DNA of 64,000 nt from Verrucomicrobiaceae bacterium UBA2429 (lineage in GTDB: Bacteria > Verrucomicrobiota > Verrucomicrobiia > Verrucomicrobiales > Verrucomicrobiaceae), in contig DDQZ01000075.1 in NCBI GenBank assembly GCA_002343505.1, forward strand, positions 12,404 through 76,403, in the 5' to 3' direction. A program made the position numbers and the translations under genes. Shown here piece after piece: positions 55,982-64,000 of this stretch. The notes beneath the pieces were generated by a model, which searched no databases, was not told the DNA's origin, and saw only the letters and a list, made by a program, of their open reading frames with translations. Within the stretch, counting starts at the first letter, position 1. Each line of letters starts with the position of its first letter.

Positions 55982-57280
55982 TCACTTCGCCAGTGACACG
56001 CACACAATCTCCTCGTCGTTGCGCATGAAGACGCATTGGTTCGCGAAGGCGGGATGCGACCAAACCACCGCGCGGCGTGGATCGGTGGTGGTAGGCTTCA
56101 AGATCCTGGCCCGGCTGATCTCCTCGTAGCCTTGGGGAGTCATTTTCGCGATGATGAGGTCGCCCAGTTCGTTGGCGAGGAAGAAGCGGTCCTCGTGCTT
56201 CACGATGAAGGCGTTCGCCCAGCGCACGAGCGGGCCGCCGGTGGTGGCGGCCATCGTTTCCCAGACGCGTTCGCCGGTTTCGAGCTTCAGGCAGCGGAGC
56301 TGGCCGTAGCTGCACACTCCGTAGATGTGGCCGTTTTCGATGAAGGGCGTGCTCATGAGGCTGTGCAGCGTGTCGGTGTTCTTCTCGCTGAAGCTGTTGC
56401 CTTCCCAAACGAGCGTGCCATCAGGGCGGAAGCATTTGGAGCTGGTGTAAAAGGAGCTGAGCAGCAAAAAGTCTCCTGCGAGCCGCGGCGTGGCAATGGT
56501 GAGGCCGGCGCGGATTTCCCACGAATGCGACCACAGCACTTTGCCGGTGGCCGGATCGAGCGAGTTCACGGACTGCGGATGCCAGAGGATGAGCTGCTTC
56601 GTTCCACCCTGCTCGATCATTGTCGGCGGTGCATAGCCGGGCTCGCGGGCATCCAGCGCGCGCCAGAGCTCCTTGCCGGAATCCTTGTCAAAAGCCATCG
56701 CCACGCTGCCGGGACCGCCAACGAGGCAGATCAGCCGCCGGCCATCAAGCAGCGGATGCCCCGCGAAGCCCCACATCGGCGTGCGCGCTTTGAAGTCCGC
56801 CTTGAAGTCATGCGACCACAGCACCTTGCCGTTTGTGGCGTCCAGACAGAACAGGTTTCCCTCGGCTCCGACAGTCCACAACTTGCCATCACTCACCAGT
56901 GGTGTGCAGCGCGGTCCGGTGGAGTAGCTCATCGTATAGGTGCAGTCATAGCGATGCCCCCAAAGCTGCGTGCCGGTCTTCGCATCGAGGCAAAGCACGC
57001 GCTCCGTGCCGGGAATGATGCCGCGCGCGAAGGCGTTGCCGGGAACATCGCCGCGCGCCGCAGCCTGGCGGTCCATGAGATAGACTTTGCCCCCGGCCAC
57101 CGCCGGGCCGGTGTAGCCAGCTCCGATTTTCACGCGCCACAGCACTTTCGGCCCTCCATCGGGAAATTTTTCCACGATGCCCGTCTCACGCCACACACCA
57201 TCGCGCTGCGGACCCAGCCACTGCGGCCAGTCGTCGGCGTGAAGGGCGGAGGCGATCAGGAGAAAAAGAGCGGCGCGCAT
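55982..57280 (-). CDS. secreted PQQ-type beta-propeller protein
   Basis: A 432-residue protein with a signal peptide (MRAALFLLIASALHA) followed by WPQWLGPQRDGVW, the usual opening of outer-membrane/periplasmic PQQ-like propellers in Planctomycetes and Verrucomicrobia. Repeated blades have the AxxGKxLW pattern (LDAKTGTQLWG, LDATNGKVLWS, FDKDSGKELWR, LDPATGKVLWS, LKLETGERVWE). Catalytic PQQ residues are not evident, so it is probably a structural or binding propeller. The start at 57280 is chosen because of the signal peptide. Confidence 0.85.
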   Translation of the reverse strand: MRAALFLLIASALHADDWPQWLGPQRDGVWRETGIVEKFPDGGPKVLWRVKIGAGYTGPAVAGGKVYLMDRQAAARGDVPGNAFARGIIPGTERVLCLDAKTGTQLWGHRYDCTYTMSYSTGPRCTPLVSDGKLWTVGAEGNLFCLDATNGKVLWSHDFKADFKARTPMWGFAGHPLLDGRRLICLVGGPGSVAMAFDKDSGKELWRALDAREPGYAPPTMIEQGGTKQLILWHPQSVNSLDPATGKVLWSHSWEIRAGLTIATPRLAGDFLLLSSFYTSSKCFRPDGTLVWEGNSFSEKNTDTLHSLMSTPFIENGHIYGVCSYGQLRCLKLETGERVWETMAATTGGPLVRWANAFIVKHEDRFFLANELGDLIIAKMTPQGYEEISRARILKPTTTDPRRAVVWSHPAFANQCVFMRNDEEIVCVSLAK

Positions 57281-57341
57281 GAATCCAACAAACTCGCCCT
57301 CGCGCATCATGTTGCAGACGATTTTGTGATGCCAAACTTGG

Positions 57342-60300
57342 CTATCTTCGGAGAACATCCTCCGCCTCCAGTCTCAGGCATTCGGCGATGATGTAATGAT
57401 GCCAGTCGCGAGTGCCGGGCAGCCCGCGCGCGGCCATGCGTCCAAAGCCGGCGTCCAAATCGGCGCTCACCTTTTTGAGGTTGTGAGCTGCAGCCGCCGC
57501 ATCGCCGAGATGGGAGAGAATCAGGGCGCGGACCGAGCCATGCAGCATCGGAACCGTGTCCGAGTCCGCAAATAAAGTGAAGTCCTGATCCAGAAAGGAG
57601 ACTGCGGCCGCAGGGTCCCCCGCGCGGAGACTGGCAAGAGCGAGCGTCATGAGGCGGAAAGGCAGCTCCCTTGGAGATGGATTGCCCGCCTGGGTGTGCC
57701 CGCGCACTCTGGCAAAGGTGTCCGCCGGTGGTGTCCCTGGAGAAAGCGCCTCGCGCATCAGGCGCATGGCTGATGCGCGGGGATCGCCTTCTGCTTCCAG
57801 CCTGGCACCGTGCCTGGCCATCCACTCGCGGTGAGCTGGCTCGCCCTGGCCGAGGCGGATGATCGCAGGTGCTTCGTTGAGGAGCTGTGCGTCCTCAGGC
57901 TCAAACGCGAGCGCTGCGAGATGGTGATCGGCTGCCTCACTCCATTGCTTGGAGATGAGGAACGCGTTGCGCGCCCGGACATGGCGCCCGGCAGTGCCCG
58001 CCGCTTTCGCCGCAGCGGCCCAGGAGGCGGCGGATGCCCGCCAGTCGCCGCGTTTTTCCGCTGCGTCTGCGCGCAACTCATGCCAGCGGGCTGCGGCGGC
58101 GCCAGGATCGGCTGTTGAGCCCTCGGGTGAAAAGCGCTGCTGCCAGGCGAGGATGCCTGCTTTCCCAGTGACGGGAGATTCGGGCGCCAGGGCGGAGAGG
58201 TCGTGCCCGCCAGAAAGTGCCGCGTGCAGGACGCGGGCAGCTTCCTCCCGGTGGTTCGTTTCAACGGTGGCGAGCAGTGGCAGGAGCGCGCGCTGAGGCA
58301 GCAGACCGGCATCGTCAAGGCCGGTGCGGAGTTCCTTCCACAGGGCGGCAAACTCCAGCCAGTCGGTGGGATGCACCCTGCTGCTCGCGATGCCGCCACG
58401 CGGGTCCAAGAGAAGGCTGGCGGCCCAGGCTTCCGCTTCCTGGAGGTGCTCCTCCGCCGAGGCCGGAGTTGCGAGAGCGAGTTTGAGCGGCTCGATGCGG
58501 GTGGCGGGATTTGGCGTGGGATGCGCCGCTAGAAGGGGAATTGATTCTGGCAGGCCGAGACGGTGGGAGAGCAGCGCACCGGTGCTCTTGAACCAGCGCG
58601 GCACGCCCGCAAGCAAACGCGCCGCCAGGTTGCGGGCGAAATCTTTGTCCAGCCGTTCCTCCGCGCCGGCCACTGCCGCCGTTCGTGCGAGCGTGCAGGC
58701 GATCTGCTCGTTGTTGGGCTGATTCGAGTTGTGTGCGAGCAGCTTCTCGAAGGACGCATCAAAAAGGACCGCGTCTCCCGCCAGCCGGGCGGCGATGGCG
58801 GCCTCATAGAGCATCTCGGGAAAGCGCCCGGCTTCAGGCATCGCGCGTTGATAATGCGCCGCCGCAGCCGCCCATTCGCCGCGCAGCACCTCGCTGCGCG
58901 CGAGTCCCAGCTGCAGCAAGGCTGAGTCCATCTGCAGCTTCAGCAACGCGGCCGCCGCGTCCGGCGCTTCACGGGCCAGGGTGGTGACGAAACGCATGGC
59001 GCGGCTGTGCTGGCTGGCGGCGGTCCACTGGGATTGGGTGGGCGCCGTTTCCAGGACCTTGAGGATGCGCCAGGCGATTTCGGGATCGAAGTCTTCGAGG
59101 GAGAACAGTTTCAGCTCCGCCTCCTCACCCCGCGCCACCAGCGCGGGCAGGCAGTCCGCAGCGGGGTGGGAGATCATGCCGGGCAGCGCGTCAAGCATCC
59201 GGGCCTGCCCGTCTTGATCCGTGACAAGGATGCGGCTGCCATCCGGACTCCATGACACGTGGCCCGGCAGCGGTCCGGGCAGCGGCAGGGAGAGGAGTTC
59301 GTCCCCGGAGAGCGCATCCCACCAACGGAGGATGCGATCCTGTCCGATGGAGACGATGCGGCTGCCATCCGGGCTCCAGTCAAAGCCCTGCACGCGCGCG
59401 GTGTGCCCTCTCAGGGAAAGCATCATGCCGCTGCCCGAGGGGTCGCGCAGGTCGAGGGTGCGCTCCAGCCCTGCGGTAAGCAGGGCACTGCCATCGGGCT
59501 TCCACCGCAGCGCCGGTGAGGCCCAAACACCCGCGTCGCGGTTCTCTGCGAAGCGTTTCAACGTGCGTGTTTCGGGGTCAAATTCGAAGAATGACACCGG
59601 TCCGATCCCTGGCTGTGCCGCCAGGATGCGTCCTTCGGGATGCCAGGCGAGTTTTTGAAACAAATGCGCTCCTTCCCCGGCCTTGGCGGGCTCCCAGAGC
59701 AGCTCTCCCGTTTGTGCGGACCAGATGCGAAGACCCGAAGATTTGGGCCAGCGGCCCGCCGTGGCGAGCATCGTTCCGTCCGGGCTCCATTCGGCAGTGC
59801 TGACACCTGGAGTGGGTGACTGGATGAGCCGGGTTTCGCGCAGCTCCGCTGCATCCAGCAGCATCACCACACCCGGAGCCTCATTCACGGCGGCCAACTG
59901 GCTGCCGTCGGCGGACCATGCGACGGCTCCAATCTTAAAGGGCAATTTCGTCCTCGCTTTCCACCCGCCGGACGCATCCGGGACTGCCAAAGTCAGTGTC
60001 TCGCGATCCGGCAGCGCCAGCAGCGAGCCGTCCGGACTCCACTGCGGACGTGCGGAGCGAAATTCGAGGGTCTTCGTCATCTGGAAGGCCCCGCTGCCGT
60101 CGCCAGGCCAGATGCGGACGCTTTTGTCCTCCGAGCATGAGGCCAGGCGGGTGCCGTCCTGCGACCATTTGACCTGATGGATCCCCAGGCGATGGCCCTT
60201 GTGAACCAGGGGCGCCTCACCGGGAGCGGCAGGCTCTTTCCAAACAGACATGAGGCCGCCCTCGTCACCGGCGGCCAGCGCACCCTGGCAGGACCAGTCG

Positions 60301-62432
60301 AGGCAGAGCACGGGAAAGCCTGGGGAATTCAATTTGTGGACGCTTTTCCTGGAAGCCGCGTCCCAGAGAAGCACCTCGCCCGCCCGCGTGCCTCCGGCAA
60401 TATGCTTCCCGTCCGGACTCCATGCGGCGCATGTGATGTCGGCGCCTGGAGGTGTTTCCATCGTCATCCGGCGCTCAGCTTCTGCAGTAAAGATGACCAG
60501 CGGTGGCTGGTTTCCGCGCACGAGCACGAGCCGGTCGCCCGAGGGGCTCCAGACAAATCCACCCCAGCCGCCGGGCACGGCTATCTGATCCGGTTCACGC
60601 TCCATTTGCCAATGCCACAGCATCAGTTTGCCGGCGCTCCCTGCATGACCGACGGCGAGAATGGCGCCCGCTGGATGCCAGGCAATGCGGGTCACGCTGC
60701 CGGGAGCTTCCGGCCACTCCTTCAATGCAGGGCCGCCTTGCCGCGGCAGGATGGACAGCCTTCCGTCGCTGACCAGGGCCAGGTGCAGCCCGTCGGGGGA
60801 GGCGAGCAGCCAGCGGGCTTCGCGGCCTGAGCTGTGGCGCTGGAGCTTTTTTCCGGTCGAGGAATCCCAGGAGTCGGCGGCAGCATAACCGGCTGAATGG
60901 ATGTTTTTTCCATCCGGAGACCAGTCGAGCGATTTCACCGCGCCGGGGCATGGGATCGTCAGAATCTGTCCCTCCTGCGCGAGGCTGGAGAGCAAATGCC
61001 ACTCCCAGCCGCGCTTCGCGGCGGGTGCGAAGCCGTTTCCCGGACGCCACTTCTCCACCAGCCCGGCCAGCCGCGCATGGCCCGCCGGGTCGGCAGCCGC
61101 GTTGCCCGCCGTGCGCATCTCCGCCGCATAGAGGGTGCGCTCGAGGCTGGCGGCGTTTTCATCGGCGGCGGCGCGCGCTTCCTGCGCCTCGCGGCGGCGC
61201 TCGTCCGAAAGAGCGCGCAGGGTGTCCGCTTCCTGGCGGAGCCTGGATTGCTGGATGGCGACGAAAGGGCCGCCAATGCCGAGGGTGAGCAGCAGCAGCA
61301 GCGCGAGGACTGCCGCCGCCGCGTGGAAGGGCTTGCGCCGCATCCATTTCCACATCTTCTCCGCCGTGCCCGCCGGGCGCGCCAGGATGGGCTCGCCGCG
61401 CAGCCAGCGCTCCAGGTCATCGGCAAAGGCCGCCGCCGAGGCATAGCGGCCTGCGGGTTCCTTGCGCAGGCATTTGAGCGCGATGACCGCCAGGTCGGCG
61501 TCCACCTTTTGATTCAGCGAGCGTGGATGCCGCGCCTCGCTTTCCACCACCTCATGCAGCGTCTCCAGCACACCCGCGCCGCGGAAGGGCGGCACTCCGG
61601 CGATCATCTCATAAAGCATCGCGCCCAAGGCATGGACATCCGCCGCCGTGGTGATGTGGCCGCGCCCGGCGGCCTGCTCCGGGGCCATGTAGTTCGGCGT
61701 GCCGAGGATCTGCCCGCTCAGTGTGAGGCCGCCCTCGGCATTGAGGTGCTTGGCCAGGCCAAAATCCGCCACCTGCGGCTCGCCGGCGTCGTCCACCAGG
61801 ATGTTTCCCGGCTTCAAATCACGGTGCAGGATGCCGCGCTGATGCGCCGCATGCACGGCGCGCGCCACCTTTGCCAGGAATGCGGCCGCCGCGCGCGGCT
61901 GGCGCTGGAGGTCCGCCATGCGCTCCCGCAGTGTGCCGCCCTCCACCAGTTTCATCGTGTAGTAGTGCTGGCCCTCGTGCTCGCCCACCTCGTGGATGGG
62001 CACGATGTGGGGATGATCGAGCGAGGCGGCCGCCTCCGCCTCGGTCAAAAACCGGCGCACCGCATCCTCGCCCCCCAGCACATCCGTGCGGATCATCTTC
62101 AAAGCCACCCGCCGCTTCAGGCTCACCTGCTCCGCGCGGTACACCACGCCCATCGCGCCGCGCGCCAGCTCGCCCTCGATGCGGTAATCGCCGAAGTAGG
62201 CCACGCTTTGGGGGGCTGGCGCGGCTTTCTCAGACGCGGGCAGCAGCAGCGTGGCATCACCCACAAAGGCCGCCCCGCCCAGATCATGGCCGCCTTCTGC
62301 ATCGTGCGCGGCGAGCAGGGCCTCCACCGAGCGGCGCAGCGCCGCGTCTCCACCGCAGCGATTCGTGAGAAATGCCGCGCGCTCGCCGCCGGAGAGCGCC
62401 AGCGCTTCATGAAACAAGGTTTCCTCAGTCAT
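57342..62432 (-). CDS. Ser/Thr protein kinase with WD40 and TPR-like domains
   Basis: A 1696-residue membrane protein. The N-terminal kinase (about 80-350) has the Gly loop GELARGAMGVVYRAEQ, K112 (VALKMI), HRDLKPGN with D205, and DFG at 223-225. A single membrane helix lies at about 370-392, followed by a WD40 propeller region (about 480-1050; repeated LDWSPDGK and WSPDGSRI) and a helical TPR-like tail to 1696. Kinase cytoplasmic, propeller outside is the likely topology. It is encoded 51 bases after the ECF sigma gene, an arrangement frequent in this phylum, suggesting that the two work in one signalling pathway. Targets are unknown. Confidence 0.93.
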   Translation of the reverse strand: MTEETLFHEALALSGGERAAFLTNRCGGDAALRRSVEALLAAHDAEGGHDLGGAAFVGDATLLLPASEKAAPAPQSVAYFGDYRIEGELARGAMGVVYRAEQVSLKRRVALKMIRTDVLGGEDAVRRFLTEAEAAASLDHPHIVPIHEVGEHEGQHYYTMKLVEGGTLRERMADLQRQPRAAAAFLAKVARAVHAAHQRGILHRDLKPGNILVDDAGEPQVADFGLAKHLNAEGGLTLSGQILGTPNYMAPEQAAGRGHITTAADVHALGAMLYEMIAGVPPFRGAGVLETLHEVVESEARHPRSLNQKVDADLAVIALKCLRKEPAGRYASAAAFADDLERWLRGEPILARPAGTAEKMWKWMRRKPFHAAAAVLALLLLLTLGIGGPFVAIQQSRLRQEADTLRALSDERRREAQEARAAADENAASLERTLYAAEMRTAGNAAADPAGHARLAGLVEKWRPGNGFAPAAKRGWEWHLLSSLAQEGQILTIPCPGAVKSLDWSPDGKNIHSAGYAAADSWDSSTGKKLQRHSSGREARWLLASPDGLHLALVSDGRLSILPRQGGPALKEWPEAPGSVTRIAWHPAGAILAVGHAGSAGKLMLWHWQMEREPDQIAVPGGWGGFVWSPSGDRLVLVRGNQPPLVIFTAEAERRMTMETPPGADITCAAWSPDGKHIAGGTRAGEVLLWDAASRKSVHKLNSPGFPVLCLDWSCQGALAAGDEGGLMSVWKEPAAPGEAPLVHKGHRLGIHQVKWSQDGTRLASCSEDKSVRIWPGDGSGAFQMTKTLEFRSARPQWSPDGSLLALPDRETLTLAVPDASGGWKARTKLPFKIGAVAWSADGSQLAAVNEAPGVVMLLDAAELRETRLIQSPTPGVSTAEWSPDGTMLATAGRWPKSSGLRIWSAQTGELLWEPAKAGEGAHLFQKLAWHPEGRILAAQPGIGPVSFFEFDPETRTLKRFAENRDAGVWASPALRWKPDGSALLTAGLERTLDLRDPSGSGMMLSLRGHTARVQGFDWSPDGSRIVSIGQDRILRWWDALSGDELLSLPLPGPLPGHVSWSPDGSRILVTDQDGQARMLDALPGMISHPAADCLPALVARGEEAELKLFSLEDFDPEIAWRILKVLETAPTQSQWTAASQHSRAMRFVTTLAREAPDAAAALLKLQMDSALLQLGLARSEVLRGEWAAAAAHYQRAMPEAGRFPEMLYEAAIAARLAGDAVLFDASFEKLLAHNSNQPNNEQIACTLARTAAVAGAEERLDKDFARNLAARLLAGVPRWFKSTGALLSHRLGLPESIPLLAAHPTPNPATRIEPLKLALATPASAEEHLQEAEAWAASLLLDPRGGIASSRVHPTDWLEFAALWKELRTGLDDAGLLPQRALLPLLATVETNHREEAARVLHAALSGGHDLSALAPESPVTGKAGILAWQQRFSPEGSTADPGAAAARWHELRADAAEKRGDWRASAASWAAAAKAAGTAGRHVRARNAFLISKQWSEAADHHLAALAFEPEDAQLLNEAPAIIRLGQGEPAHREWMARHGARLEAEGDPRASAMRLMREALSPGTPPADTFARVRGHTQAGNPSPRELPFRLMTLALASLRAGDPAAAVSFLDQDFTLFADSDTVPMLHGSVRALILSHLGDAAAAAHNLKKVSADLDAGFGRMAARGLPGTRDWHHYIIAECLRLEAEDVLRR

Positions 62433-62483
62433 CGGATTGGCGGTTGCTTTTCAGTGTCATGCGGCGGCGCGCGTGCATTTCCC

Positions 62484-62996
62484 TCAGGCGTCCTCCGCCA
62501 TTTTTCGGCGCAGCCAGGCGCGGGCGAAGGTCCAGTCCCGCTCGGCGGTGGCCTCCGAGATGCCGAGCATGGCCGCCGCCTCCGCGCCGGTCAGGCCCGC
62601 GAAGTAGCGCAGCTTCACCAGTTCAGCTTTGCGCGGCTGCTCCTGCTCCAGGGCGTCAAGCGCCTCATGGATCGCCAGAATCTCATCGCTTTTCCCCTCC
62701 TCCGGCAGCGCCAGGCCCTCCAGCTCCTCGCGCACCAGGCCGCCGCCGTTTCGCGCCGCCTTCCGGCGGCGCGCCTGGTCAATGAGGATGCGCCGCATGG
62801 CCTCCGCCGCCGCGCTGTAGAAATGCCCGCGCCCGTCCCAGCTCGCCTCCGCGCCGCCGAGGCGCAGCCAGGCCTCGTGGACGAGCACCGTGGGGCTCAG
62901 CGTGGCCCCGGCAGGCTCGGCGCGCAGCTTGGCCACGGCCAGACGCCGCAGGTCCTGATAAAGACTTTCGAGCAGTGTCTCCGGCGTCTCTTTCAT
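62484..62996 (-). CDS. ECF-type RNA polymerase sigma factor
   Basis: A 170-residue sigma-70 family protein of the ECF kind linked to kinase genes. Region 2 is LSPTVLVHEAWLRLGG to MRRILIDQARRRKAA, and region 4 is LRYFAGLTGAEAAAMLGIS followed by ATAERDWTFARAWLRR. ATG at 62996 is the family-like start. Its position directly upstream of the WD40 kinase gene suggests coupled regulation; no separate anti-sigma factor is seen. Confidence 0.92.
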   Translation of the reverse strand: MKETPETLLESLYQDLRRLAVAKLRAEPAGATLSPTVLVHEAWLRLGGAEASWDGRGHFYSAAAEAMRRILIDQARRRKAARNGGGLVREELEGLALPEEGKSDEILAIHEALDALEQEQPRKAELVKLRYFAGLTGAEAAAMLGISEATAERDWTFARAWLRRKMAEDA

Positions 62997-63043
62997 GGCG
63001 GCACATGGGTAACGGAAACCGGGGCTCGCAGTCAATCCAAGAT

Positions 63044-63724
63044 TCAGCGCCTGCCCGTGCCGCCGCAGGCGGAGCATTCGATGATGTTCACGCCCGCGGA
63101 GCCGATGCCGCCGCTGTAGATCGGGATTTCCTTCCGGCCGCGGCCCTGGCAGGAAAGGCAGGGCTGCGCGCGGTCGCCCCCGCTTGCCGGGCCGGAATGG
63201 GCGCCCGCGCGGTGCAGGCCCAGCAGCAGATCACCCAGCGTCACGGGGCGGGCGGGTTTGGGCTGCGGTTTGGCGGCCGGCGCGGGCGCTTGCGCTTGTT
63301 GATCCGCCGCCCTCTTGACGGCCAGGCCGAGAAGGATGGCAGCCGCCTCGTCGGGAATGACGTAAGGCGGCAGCACCGCATGCAGGCGGCCCTGGGCGTC
63401 GAACTTGTAAATGTCGCCGTCGAAGCGCTTGCCCGCCGCCTCGTATTCGTAATGGACGCGCCGCGCTGTCGGGCTGTCGCCGGGTTTCCGGTTCGGCCAG
63501 GTCAGCTCCACCTGTTTCTCCTCGCCGGGCAGGAGCGTCGTTTTGACGATCTTGTCATTCATGATGAAGCGCTCCCCCGCGGGCGTGTGGAGCATGCGCG
63601 TCCAGAAGGTGACCGGATGCCCGGTGTCGTTGCGCACGACCAGCGGCCCGTAGGTGTGGGGCTGGGCTTTTGCGGGCAGGGCGGCAGACAGGGCGAGGGT
63701 GATGAAGGGAAGAAGTGTTTTCAT
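63044..63724 (-). CDS. secreted protein with a DnaJ-type zinc-finger tail
   Basis: A 226-residue protein with a signal peptide (MKTLLPFITLALSAALPAKA) and a middle domain (PLVVRNDTGHPVTFWTRML). The C terminus carries CLSCQGRGRKEI and CSACGGTGRR, a pair of CxxCxGxG-type motifs as in the DnaJ cysteine-rich domain. A zinc-binding envelope protein of unknown role. A longer start is rejected because of the signal peptide. Confidence 0.7.
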   Translation of the reverse strand: MKTLLPFITLALSAALPAKAQPHTYGPLVVRNDTGHPVTFWTRMLHTPAGERFIMNDKIVKTTLLPGEEKQVELTWPNRKPGDSPTARRVHYEYEAAGKRFDGDIYKFDAQGRLHAVLPPYVIPDEAAAILLGLAVKRAADQQAQAPAPAAKPQPKPARPVTLGDLLLGLHRAGAHSGPASGGDRAQPCLSCQGRGRKEIPIYSGGIGSAGVNIIECSACGGTGRR

Positions 63725-63876
63725 GCAACTCCTCATGCGCAATCCCCGCCCCGCCTCCCTCATGGCGTGAAACTTTTTTTAAAGGCGCCGGAGCGCGCCG
63801 GCCCTCCCCCGCGCTGTGACGGCGAAAAGCGGAAATCACCGCTTGGATGGCGCGGGCGCGGCTGCATACTTGCCCC

Positions 63877-64000
63877 ATGAAGCCCGAACGCCCGCGCAAA
63901 CCCACCGGCTCCCGCACGCCGCCCTCCCAGCCGCCGCGCCGCGCGCGCCCTGAAACACGAAGCGGCCCGCCGCGCCAAGCCCCCCCCCCCCCCCCCCCAC
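63877..64000 (+). CDS. truncated basic Pro/Arg-rich ORF at the contig end
   Basis: Starts ATG at 63877 and translates as a Pro/Arg-rich stretch (MKPERPRKPTGSRTPPSQPP). It runs off the window through a poly-C tract that is probably a sequencing or assembly artefact. The N terminus could belong to a basic-leader protein, such as an rRNA methyltransferase or pseudouridine synthase, but this cannot be determined. Confidence 0.35.
   Translation, partial: MKPERPRKPTGSRTPPSQPPRRARPETRSGPPRQAPPPPPP

Noticed and set aside
60897..63119. A 740-codon plus-strand frame opposite the kinase and sigma genes
   Set aside because: Its sequence is low-complexity and Arg/His-rich, while the kinase and sigma motifs are clear.

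Overview
The window is GC-rich bacterial DNA that looks like a member of the Verrucomicrobiota (Prosthecobacter/Verrucomicrobium-like). That placement is inference from gene content: a prepilin cassette of the Verru_Chthon type, secreted DUF1080, sialidase and PQQ-propeller proteins, a sigma factor next to a giant kinase-WD40 protein, and a stand-alone OvoA-type methyltransferase.

Layout. 1-11 kb: the end of metH, a secreted esterase, an ACP-condensation fusion with a patatin phospholipase, thrC, a membrane VWA-like protein, moaE, a ROK regulator and a methyltransferase. 11.2-20.9 kb: a tRNA/RNA-repair island. It holds 28 closely packed tRNA genes that together carry anticodons for all 20 amino acids, an Rnl5-type RNA ligase, about 0.9 kb of highly structured non-coding sequence, a small coiled-coil protein, an RlaP-type nucleotidyltransferase, RtcB and an HNH protein. 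Copies of a 21-23 nt repeat lie at 11.91, 18.57 and 20.24 kb. 21.1-24.7 kb: a single-chain glyS with an AT-richer internal block, a MazF-like toxin-antitoxin pair, a REP-associated transposase with two inverted REP pairs, and a leftover glyS 3' end. 24.7-31.7 kb: signalling genes (two cyclase-type proteins, ArsR, an HTH-REC fusion), a 42-bp tandem repeat, denD and a GntP permease. 31.8-41.1 kb: a CocE hydrolase, then a suf cluster (fur, sufC, sufB, sufD) broken up by a PIN toxin-antitoxin pair, RhuM and two small proteins, with a PerR/Fur-like palindrome ahead of fur. 41.2-52 kb: hemL, an SH3-like secreted protein, queF, a large unknown protein, and a seven-gene pilus operon ending in pilT. 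52-64 kb: secreted glycan-related proteins, a PQQ propeller, the kinase-WD40 gene with its ECF sigma factor, a DnaJ-zinc-finger-like protein, and a truncated gene running into a poly-C contig end.

The most unusual signal is in the tRNA array. In 26 of 28 tRNAs the T loop has G at position 55 in place of the near-universal U/pseudouridine, and most D loops read AG where G18-G19 is expected. The only two tRNAs with a normal TTC T loop (Arg-TCT and Glu-TTC) are also the two with clear GG D loops. The elbow contact therefore appears to have been rewritten in a coordinated way. All four Leu tRNAs lack the long variable arm while Ser and Tyr keep theirs. Together with three RNA-repair proteins, this suggests a parallel, divergent tRNA set that can be repaired or that resists tRNA-targeting nucleases; that role is inference.
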